A DNA stretch of 10,462 nt from Syntrophaceae bacterium UBA2208 (GTDB taxonomy: Bacteria > Desulfobacterota > BSN033 > UBA1163). How positions within the stretch are numbered: position 1 is the stretch's first letter; every line of letters begins with the position of its first letter. Positions 1-5,554 of this stretch are shown piece by piece. Where the stretch lies: positions 1 to 10,462 of the forward strand of contig DCUS01000015.1 in NCBI GenBank assembly GCA_002327885.1, given 5' to 3'. A program made the translations under genes and the position numbers. The notes beneath the pieces were generated by a model. The model was given only the letters and a program-made list of their open reading frames with translations, searched no databases and was not told the DNA's origin.

Positions 1-2
1 TT

Positions 3-239
3 AAAAAAGGGGGATTCACCCTGGCAATTAAGTCAAAGGTCCCTGTTGTCCCCATTGCGATCAGCGGAAGCCATGACATCATGCCCAAGGAAAAACTGAC
101 CCTCAACTCCGGAGAAATTCGGATGTTCGTGGACCATCCGATCGAGACGCATCATTGTTCTTCGAAGGACAGGGGACCTTTAATGAAGAAAGTCAGGGAG
201 ACGATTTCTGAAAATTTTAGATTGATCTCTAAAAAGTGA
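3..239 (+). CDS. plsC: 1-acyl-sn-glycerol-3-phosphate acyltransferase, C-terminal fragment (5' end outside window)
   Basis: The frame is open from the left edge and gives 78 residues before TGA at 237-239. The fragment begins KKGGFTLAIKSKVPVVPIAISG and continues with a Lys-rich turn (IMPKEKLTLNSG) and a strand ending in DHPIET. In PlsC/LPLAT acyltransferases the segment after the second conserved motif reads similarly: F-x-K-G, then a helix, then VPIVPVAI-SG and a final beta strand ending near 'G-x-PI'. The catalytic HX4D motif would lie upstream of the window, so activity cannot be judged. These enzymes acylate lysophosphatidic acid at the inner membrane to make phosphatidic acid. The gene is followed by a 134-base repeat-rich gap before ftsK. 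Any member of the LPLAT family could look like this in its last 80 residues, so the exact acceptor is uncertain. Confidence 0.8.
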   Translation, partial: KKGGFTLAIKSKVPVVPIAISGSHDIMPKEKLTLNSGEIRMFVDHPIETHHCSSKDRGPLMKKVRETISENFRLISKK

Positions 240-251
240 TAGCTCCTTAAT

Positions 252-296
252 ATCCCCTCCCTGGGTGCCTGCCTGCCGGTAGGCAGGGGAGGGGAT
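252..296. repeat. Compound hairpin: 10-bp stem carrying a second palindrome in its loop
   Basis: The outer arms ATCCCCTCCC (252-261) and GGGAGGGGAT (287-296) are perfectly complementary. Between them lies a second dyad with arms CCTGCCT (268-274) and AGGCAGG (281-287) and loop GCCGGT. Taking out about 268-286 leaves a simple 10-bp stem with a loop of about 6 bases, so the inner palindrome looks like an insertion. There is no T-run after the stem, so a classical terminator is not supported. Confidence 0.75.
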
Positions 297-352
297 GCAG
301 GGGAGGGGGGTCCACCCTCACCCCCACCTTCTCCCATCAAGGGAGAGGGTGA
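297..352. repeat. Second GC-rich dyad in the plsC-ftsK gap
   Basis: After a G-rich stretch (297-310) and a C-rich stretch (313-328), the segments 326-335 and 341-350 can pair over about 10 bp with one G-T wobble, around the loop ATCAA. The core TTCTCCC/GGGAGAG resembles a widely dispersed kind of short repeat in metagenome-derived Deltaproteobacteria-like genomes; that resemblance is from memory and not tested. It ends 22 bases before the ftsK start, so it may lie in the ftsK leader RNA. Confidence 0.55.
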
Positions 353-373
353 TATTTTGAGTGAGGAAAAACC

Positions 374-2611
374 GTGATAGAGGATTCCATCAAAGAAAAG
401 TTGGAGCATGAGATCATCGGGATTCTTTTGATCGCTGTAGGGGTTTTTCTTTTTCTGAGTTTAGTCTCCTACCACCCCATGGACCCCTCTTTCTTTTCCT
501 ACACCTCCACAAAAGCGAAAGGGATTAATAATTGGATGGGGATTGTAGGGTCTTATCTCTCCGGCCTCCTCTTCCAAGGATTTGGATTCCCTTCCTTTTT
601 GGTTCCTTTAGTCATGGTTGTTTTTGCCTTCAGTTTCATTTTCCGGTGGGAGTGGAAGTACTTGTCTTTGAGGTTAGCCGGTTGGGCGGTGATCCTGATC
701 ACCATATCCTCTTTCTTTGCTTTATGGTTGACCCCCATTCGGATTTATCATCAGGATCTCTTAATGGGAGGGTTTATCGGCGAGATTTTTTCAAGAAATC
801 TCGTGCGTTATTTTAATCGTCCGGGGGCGACCATCCTCTTGTCCCTGGTTTTAATCCTCTCCTTCATTTTCGGAACGGGAATTTCCTTTATCTCTGTTGT
901 GAAGCATTTGGGAAGAGCCATTCACCAACTGATGGAGAAGATCAGCACATTTAAAATGGTTAGAAAAGAGGGCGCGGAGAGGGAAAAGAAATTGGGGAGG
1001 AAGAAGGAAGAGAAAAAGGAGGCGAAGGAGGTCCCTCCCACTGTCGTTGTAGAAAAACCATCCACTCCTCCTAAAAGGGAGGAAATGCTTAAACAAGAGG
1101 CATTTGAATTTTTAGAGACGTCAAAAGCCTTTCAGCTTCCGCCTATTTCGCTACTTGAAGCTGAAGTGGAAAAAAGGCAAAAGGTTGACCGGGATAGTTT
1201 GATCATGAACTCCCGTATTTTAGAGAAAAAACTTCTGGACTATGGCGTGGAAGGGAAAGTGGTCGAAGTCAGGCCAGGTCCTGTCATCACGGTCTATGAA
1301 TTCGAGCCTGCACCTGGAGTGAAAGTCAGCCGAATTGTCAACTTAGCCGATGATCTGGCACTGGCCCTGAGCGCTCTGTCCATCCGGATTGTGGCCCCCA
1401 TTCCTGGAAAATCGGTAGTGGGAATCGAAGTCCCAAACACCAACCGGGAGACGGTCTATCTGAAAGAGATCATCGATTCCAACCCTTTTCGAAATTTTAA
1501 ATCAAGACTTTCTTTTGGACTGGGAAAAGATATCTCAGGAGAGCCCTTTGTGGTGGACCTTGCGAGAATGCCCCATCTTCTGGTCGCTGGATCCACCGGG
1601 TCCGGAAAAAGCGTTTCCATCAATGCCATGATCTGCAGTATCCTCTTCAAATCGAATCCGGAAGAGGTGCGGTTCCTCATGATCGACCCGAAGATGCTGG
1701 AGCTCTCCGATTATGAGGGCATTCCCCATTTGCTTCTTCCTGTGGTGACCAACCCGAAAAAGGCAGCTATCGCCCTCAAATGGTTGGTGGAGGAAATGGA
1801 GCGGAGGTATACGGTTTTAGCTGAAAAAGGAGTAAGAAATATTGAGCATTACCATCAGAAAATGGAAAAAGAGCTGAAGGAGAAGGGAAAGGTCTATAAA
1901 CGAAAGGGGGATGTTTTAGAGGGAAATGAAGAAAAGCACGCGGAGCCTATGGAGAAAATTCCTTATATTGTAGTGGTGATTGATGAACTGGCGGACCTGA
2001 TGATGATTTCATCGAAGGAAGTGGAAGAGGCCATCACACGGCTCGCCCAGATGGCCCGGGCGGTGGGGATCCATCTCCTTCTGGCCACCCAACGGCCTTC
2101 CGTCGATGTACTGACAGGGATCATTAAGGCAAACTTTCCCGCGCGGATTTCCTTTCAGGTGACTTCGAAAGTGGATTCCCGAACCATTCTGGACACCATT
2201 GGTGCGGAACATCTCCTGGGCTCCGGAGATATGCTCTTTCTGCCGCCGGGCAGTTCGAAACTGGCACGCCTCCATGGCGCTTTTGTCTCCGGCCCGGAAA
2301 TCAAAAGGATTGTTGAATTCTGGAAAAAACAGGGAAAGCCTTCTTACCTGGATCCTTCGGTTCTCGCTGAGGCAAAGAAGGAAAAAGAGGCGGGAGGGGA
2401 AGAGGGAGACGAATACGACGAGAAATACGATGAAGCCGTGGCCTTTGTTGCGGAGACCGGACAGGCCTCCATCTCCCTCATCCAGAGAAGGTTTCGAATT
2501 GGCTACAACCGAGCGGCCCGGATTGTTGAAAAGATGGAGCAGGAAGGGGTCGTAGGACCTTCTGACGGAATCAAGGCCAGAGAGGTTCTGATCAAGAAGA
2601 TCGAACCATAA
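374..2611 (+). CDS. ftsK: DNA translocase FtsK (FtsK/SpoIIIE family)
   Basis: This is a 745-residue membrane-anchored ATPase that pumps chromosomal DNA at the division septum. The N terminus has about four hydrophobic segments (roughly residues 14-34, 55-92, 99-120, 151-175). A short Lys/Glu-rich linker (about 195-245) follows, then the motor: Walker A GSTGSGKS at 406-413 and Walker B with IVVVIDE at 532-538. Its C terminus (about 681-745) is the gamma winged helix, with SLIQRRFRIGYNRAARIVE typical of the part that reads polar DNA sequences and contacts XerD. The length is close to SpoIIIE and far below E. coli FtsK, because the linker is short. The start is GTG, chosen because GAGG (363-366) lies 7 bases upstream and the following residues run straight into the first membrane helix. 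The gene is intact, and lolA follows. Confidence 0.96.
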   Translation: MIEDSIKEKLEHEIIGILLIAVGVFLFLSLVSYHPMDPSFFSYTSTKAKGINNWMGIVGSYLSGLLFQGFGFPSFLVPLVMVVFAFSFIFRWEWKYLSLRLAGWAVILITISSFFALWLTPIRIYHQDLLMGGFIGEIFSRNLVRYFNRPGATILLSLVLILSFIFGTGISFISVVKHLGRAIHQLMEKISTFKMVRKEGAEREKKLGRKKEEKKEAKEVPPTVVVEKPSTPPKREEMLKQEAFEFLETSKAFQLPPISLLEAEVEKRQKVDRDSLIMNSRILEKKLLDYGVEGKVVEVRPGPVITVYEFEPAPGVKVSRIVNLADDLALALSALSIRIVAPIPGKSVVGIEVPNTNRETVYLKEIIDSNPFRNFKSRLSFGLGKDISGEPFVVDLARMPHLLVAGSTGSGKSVSINAMICSILFKSNPEEVRFLMIDPKMLELSDYEGIPHLLLPVVTNPKKAAIALKWLVEEMERRYTVLAEKGVRNIEHYHQKMEKELKEKGKVYKRKGDVLEGNEEKHAEPMEKIPYIVVVIDELADLMMISSKEVEEAITRLAQMARAVGIHLLLATQRPSVDVLTGIIKANFPARISFQVTSKVDSRTILDTIGAEHLLGSGDMLFLPPGSSKLARLHGAFVSGPEIKRIVEFWKKQGKPSYLDPSVLAEAKKEKEAGGEEGDEYDEKYDEAVAFVAETGQASISLIQRRFRIGYNRAARIVEKMEQEGVVGPSDGIKAREVLIKKIEP

Positions 2612-2666
2612 ACGATGAACAATAGACGGTAGACAATGATTCAAGAATAATGAACAATTCATTGTC
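2612..2666. repeat. Short AT-rich dyads between ftsK and lolA
   Basis: GACAATGA (2632-2639) is complementary to TCATTGTC (2659-2666). Within it AATGAA (2649-2654) pairs with TTCATT (2658-2663) around a 3-base loop. The start of the gap, AACGATGAACAATAGACGG, has the repetitive GATGAAC/ATAGAC texture of dispersed minor repeats. There is no T-run, so termination between ftsK and lolA is not indicated and the two genes may be cotranscribed. Confidence 0.4.
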
Positions 2667-2681
2667 ATGGCGTTGGAAAAT

Positions 2682-2687
2682 GAGAGG
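2682..2687 (+). promoter_or_regulatory. Ribosome binding site fixing the lolA start
   Basis: GAGAGG lies 9 bases before ATG 2697. The alternative in-frame ATG at 2667 has no purine-rich site upstream and would put ten charged residues in front of the signal peptide, so the 2697 start is preferred. Confidence 0.6.
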
Positions 2688-2696
2688 TTGACGAGG

Positions 2697-3398
2697 ATGA
2701 AAAAAATATTTCTGATGACTTTTTCCGCCTTAATGTTAATCCCCCTGATTTTGGTTCCGGTTGCTTTTTCCGCAACGGGTCAGGCTATTTTAAACGAAAT
2801 CCAGAACCGGTATGAAAAGACGAACGACTTCGAAGCCAATTTTTTCCAGGAGTATATTGGCAAGGTGATGAGGCAAGCCAACCGAGGGGAAGGAAAGGTC
2901 TACTTTAAGAAGAAAGGGATGATGCGGTGGGATTATACCAATCCTAACCAGAAACTTATTTCGGATGGCCGAACCCTCTGGTACTATCAGCCTGAAGAAA
3001 AGCAGGTTCTCTTATCCGATATCTCAAAAGTTCTGCAGGATAAAACGCCACTGGCCTTCTTGGCGGGGGAAGGGAATCTCGCTCGAGATTTCAACATCCT
3101 CAATCTGAACGAATCTGTTTCCAAAAAAGAGGATCATTATATCATTGAGTTGAGTCCGAAGGAGCCTCTGGCCACTCTGGCGAAGTTGGCTTTGACGGTA
3201 GACAAAAAGACTTACATCATTCTTCAAACCGATGTCTTTGATGGATTGGGGAATATAACTCGAACCCGTTTCATCGATATTAAAACCAATGTGGGTCTCT
3301 CCAACTCTTTCTTCCATTTTTCTATCCCACCCGGGACAGAAGTCATCAAGATGCAGGAATCCTCTGCCCCCGGATCAGGTGGAAAGGGACCCAAATAG
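2697..3398 (+). CDS. lolA: Outer-membrane lipoprotein carrier protein LolA
   Basis: From the ATG at 2697 the product is 233 residues. It starts with a signal peptide: MKK, a long hydrophobic core, and a likely cleavage after AFSA at residue 26. The mature part has LolA family features. A helical start (ILNEIQNRYEKTNDFEANFFQEYI) is followed by the strand KGMMRWDYTNPNQKLISDGRTLWYY, in which the Arg and the W-Y-P pattern are typical. The tail (GNITRTRFIDIKTN, FHFSIPPGTEVI) closes the barrel. LolA shuttles lipoproteins from the LolCDE transporter through the periplasm to the outer membrane, so the gene is strong evidence for a double-membrane cell. It sits 85 bases after ftsK, an association seen in many proteobacteria. 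An in-frame start at 2667 would add ten residues and is less likely. No LolB is visible here. Confidence 0.93.
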   Translation: MKKIFLMTFSALMLIPLILVPVAFSATGQAILNEIQNRYEKTNDFEANFFQEYIGKVMRQANRGEGKVYFKKKGMMRWDYTNPNQKLISDGRTLWYYQPEEKQVLLSDISKVLQDKTPLAFLAGEGNLARDFNILNLNESVSKKEDHYIIELSPKEPLATLAKLALTVDKKTYIILQTDVFDGLGNITRTRFIDIKTNVGLSNSFFHFSIPPGTEVIKMQESSAPGSGGKGPK

Positions 3399-3430
3399 TT
3401 AGGTCAGGTTTGCTGTGCTGCCGTTAAGTC

Positions 3431-3452
3431 CAACACCGCAACACCGTAACAC
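3431..3452. repeat. Short tandem repeat, CAACACCG x2 plus a partial copy
   Basis: CAACACCG occurs at 3431-3438 and again at 3439-3446, followed by the degenerate copy TAACAC (3447-3452). It lies 33 bases after the lolA stop. It is too short to assign a function, but it adds to the repeat-rich texture of the gaps in this block. Confidence 0.4.
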
Positions 3453-3525
3453 AAAGAATGGCCCTTTACCCCTAACGAATTAGGATTTATAGTGAACGTC
3501 AAAAATAAGTCAACATACCCAAAGA

Positions 3526-3604
3526 GTCATTGCGAATGAAGTGAATCTCATCGGATTGCCACGTCGCTGGGCTCCTCGCCTGCCTACCGCAGGCAGGCAA
3601 TGAC
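3526..3604. repeat. Dispersed-type inverted repeat with an inserted 19-base palindrome
   Basis: The element starts GTCATTGCGA (3526-3535) and ends with GCAATGAC (3597-3604). Its right half is interrupted by a 19-base block (3579-3597) with arms CCTGCCT/AGGCAGG and loop ACCGC. Removing this block restores TCGCAATGAC, an exact 10-base complement of the left end. The outer form is of a kind I recall as common in Deltaproteobacteria-like draft genomes, with ends GTCATTGCGAG and CTCGCAATGAC. It fills most of the 257-base gap between lolA and recO. No confident promoter for recO was found in the remainder of that gap. Confidence 0.75.
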
Positions 3605-3655
3605 AACTTTCTTTTGGCGTTTACAATAGATATTGGCATTTAGGATTTTGCGATT

Positions 3656-4453
3656 ATGCCTCCCTTTACGACCAATGCCATTGTGATCCGGTCTATGAAC
3701 TATGGAGAATCGGATAAGATTATCACGTTTTTCACCCAAGACTTTGGTAAATTGAAAGGAATTGCGAAGGGGGCGAGGAGAAGCAGAAAGCGATTCCAGA
3801 ACGCCTTGGGCCTTTTTTCTCATCTCCGTCTTCATTTTTTTGATAAGGAAGGAATGGGATTGGTGAGGGCGGATAGTTGTGACATCCTCCATTCCTTTCC
3901 AAAAATTAAGGAGGACCTTCAGAAAATTCTTTATGGGAACTACTATTTGGAATTGGTGAACGAAATGGCGGGAGAACGGGAAGGAAATCGAGAGGCCTTC
4001 GAGCTTCTCGCTTCTTTTTTGTCGAACCTGGAAGAAAGGGAAGCGAAAGAAGAACAGTTGAGGTTATTCGAAATTCGAATGCTTTCTCTTTTCGGTTATC
4101 GCCCCAATTTGAGGCGATGTAATTTCTGCAAGAAAGATTTAGAGGATTTGGAGGAAGTCCCGAGGGTCTTTTTCTCACTTGAGAAGGGGACGTTGGTGTG
4201 TGATCGGTGCTCAAAGATGTGGAATAATCTCATCCCGCTTTCATTGGGGACAGCCAAATTAATAGAGAGGATTTCCCAGATGGAGCTTCAAAATATTCAC
4301 AGATTGGGATTCACCGCTCAAGCCTTATCCGAAAGCAAAGAACTTCTTCATAAGTTTATTCGATATCAGTTGGGGAAAGAGATGAAATCGTTGAAGGCGT
4401 TGAGGGAAATTTTTCCTTTTAATTTCAAATTTCAAAACTCAAATGCCGAATAA
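3656..4453 (+). CDS. recO: DNA repair protein RecO
   Basis: The 265-residue product has the RecO layout. The N-terminal OB-fold begins TTNAIVIRSMNYGESDKIITFFTQDFGKLKGIAKGARRSRKRF, which holds the family pattern of a 'GE-x-D-x-I' turn followed by a basic DNA-binding stretch. A helical domain follows, and then a zinc site with Cys155, Cys158, Cys182 and Cys185 (CNFC and CDRC). RecO works with RecR, and usually RecF, to load RecA onto SSB-coated single-stranded DNA and to anneal complementary strands. The usual length is about 240-260. The ATG start has AGGA (3642-3645) 10 bases upstream. The last residues (NFKFQNSNAE) are encoded by low-complexity DNA that runs into the following hairpin, so the native C terminus may have been altered by a repeat. 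glyQ follows after 102 bases, a common pairing in Deltaproteobacteria. Confidence 0.94.
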   Translation: MPPFTTNAIVIRSMNYGESDKIITFFTQDFGKLKGIAKGARRSRKRFQNALGLFSHLRLHFFDKEGMGLVRADSCDILHSFPKIKEDLQKILYGNYYLELVNEMAGEREGNREAFELLASFLSNLEEREAKEEQLRLFEIRMLSLFGYRPNLRRCNFCKKDLEDLEEVPRVFFSLEKGTLVCDRCSKMWNNLIPLSLGTAKLIERISQMELQNIHRLGFTAQALSESKELLHKFIRYQLGKEMKSLKALREIFPFNFKFQNSNAE

Positions 4454-4502
4454 ATGTCAAAGTTCAAAGTTAAAATATTTTATCATTTGAGCTTTGACAT
4501 TT
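4452..4502 (+). repeat. 17-bp stem-loop beginning at the recO stop codon
   Basis: AAATGTCAAAGTTCAAA (4452-4468) and TTTGAGCTTTGACATTT (4486-4502) pair at 16 of 17 positions, with a 17-base AT-rich loop. The stem starts inside the recO TAA (4451-4453). It is AT-rich and is not followed by a clear T-run, so it may be an RNA 3'-end stabiliser or a mobile palindromic repeat instead of a strong intrinsic terminator. Confidence 0.65.
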
Positions 4503-4555
4503 AACAGTTATCATGCTAAACCCTACTCCATCCCCGTGGAGGTCAAGAAGAAAAA

Positions 4556-5446
4556 ATGAATTTTCAGGAATTAATTTTTTCGTTGGAGCGATTCTGGGCA
4601 GATCAGGGGTGTGTGATTCAACAACCCTACGATACCGAGGTGGGGGCGGGAACATTTCACCCTGCGACCTTTCTCAGAGCCTTGGGCCCTGAACCCTGGA
4701 GGGCGGCGTATGTGGAGCCTTCTCGCCGCCCTACGGATGGCCGATACGGCCAGAATCCCAATCGGCTCCAGCACTATTATCAGTATCAGGTCATCATGAA
4801 ACCTTCTCCCCTGGAGATTCAGGAGATTTATCTCAATAGTTTAAAGTCATTCGGCATCGATCCCCTTGAACATGATATTCGATTTGTGGAGGATGATTGG
4901 GAATCTCCCACGCTCGGTGCATGGGGGTTAGGATGGGAGGTCTGGCTGGACGGAATGGAAATCACCCAATTCACCTATTTCCAGCAGGCGGGGGGGATTG
5001 AACTCCGTCCGATCCCCGTCGAGATCACCTATGGCATTGAAAGAATCGCCATGTATCTTCAAGGGATTGATAATGTCTTCGATCTGGAATGGGCAAATGG
5101 GGTGAAATATGGAGATGTCCATCACCACGGAGAAGTTGAATTTTCACGGTATAATTTTGATGAGGCGAACGTCGAAATGCTTTTTCGCCTTTTTGGAATG
5201 TTTGAAGAAGAGGCGAAAAGAATGGCCCAAATAGGTTTGGTCCTCCCGGCCTACGATTATTGTTTAAAGACCTCCCATATCTTCAACCTTCTCGATGCAC
5301 GGGGTGCAATCAGCGTCACCGAGAGGGTAGGGTACATCTTAAGGGTAAGAACTCTGGCAAGACTCTGCGCAGAGGGTTATCTCAAGCAAAGAGAGGAGAT
5401 GGGGTTTCCGATGTTAAACCAGAAGGCGGAAAGCAGTAAGCAGTAG
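4556..5446 (+). CDS. glyQ: Glycyl-tRNA synthetase alpha subunit
   Basis: This is the catalytic subunit of the alpha2-beta2 bacterial glycyl-tRNA synthetase, which charges tRNA-Gly with glycine. The 296 residues carry the hallmark class II core: GAGTFHPATFLRALGPEPW (31-49), then YVEPSRRPTDGRYGQNPNR (52-70), the ATP/glycine-site region, and VEITYGIERIAMYLQG further on. The C-terminal helices end with ARLCAEGYLKQREEMGFPM. The last eight residues (QKAESSKQ) are encoded in and next to the left arm of a hairpin repeat and look acquired. The start is ATG 4556. GGAGG at 4538-4542 lies 13 bases upstream, rather far, and a purine-rich AAGAAGAAAAAA fills the space. glyS follows after 108 bases, the usual order. 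Identity is secure. Confidence 0.97.
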   Translation: MNFQELIFSLERFWADQGCVIQQPYDTEVGAGTFHPATFLRALGPEPWRAAYVEPSRRPTDGRYGQNPNRLQHYYQYQVIMKPSPLEIQEIYLNSLKSFGIDPLEHDIRFVEDDWESPTLGAWGLGWEVWLDGMEITQFTYFQQAGGIELRPIPVEITYGIERIAMYLQGIDNVFDLEWANGVKYGDVHHHGEVEFSRYNFDEANVEMLFRLFGMFEEEAKRMAQIGLVLPAYDYCLKTSHIFNLLDARGAISVTERVGYILRVRTLARLCAEGYLKQREEMGFPMLNQKAESSKQ

Positions 5447-5499
5447 GCAGACAAAATATTTTTTGTTTCTTTTCTGCAGACTGCCTTCTGCATACTGCC
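5432..5499 (+). repeat. Imperfect inverted repeat spanning the glyQ stop codon
   Basis: The arms 5432-5450 (AGCAGTAAGCAGTAGGCAG) and 5481-5499 (CTGCCTTCTGCATACTGCC) pair at 16 of 19 positions. Directly after the left arm, ACAAAA (5451-5456) and TTTTGT (5461-5466) form a small inner hairpin. The left arm contains the last four codons and the TAG of glyQ. The arms are built from CAGTA/CTGC units and look like a dispersed repeat. A role in tuning the glyQ:glyS ratio is possible but unproven. Confidence 0.65.
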
Positions 5500-5554
5500 T
5501 GCTATTTGGCGCCTGACGGGTATTGACGCTATACACTGGCCCTTAGAGTTTTTT

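Noticed and set aside
2009..2668. A 219-codon open frame on the reverse strand opposite the end of ftsK.
   Set aside because: It lies wholly against a well-conserved coding region (motor and gamma domains of FtsK), has no recognisable domain, and is rich in low-value residue runs typical of antisense reading.
2667..2696. An earlier ATG for LolA.
   Set aside because: It has no ribosome binding site, lies against the end of a dyad, and would bury the signal peptide behind ten charged residues.
3431..3604. A CRISPR-like array, given several short repeats close together.
   Set aside because: The repeats are of different families, there are no regularly spaced units with unique spacers, and no cas genes are present.
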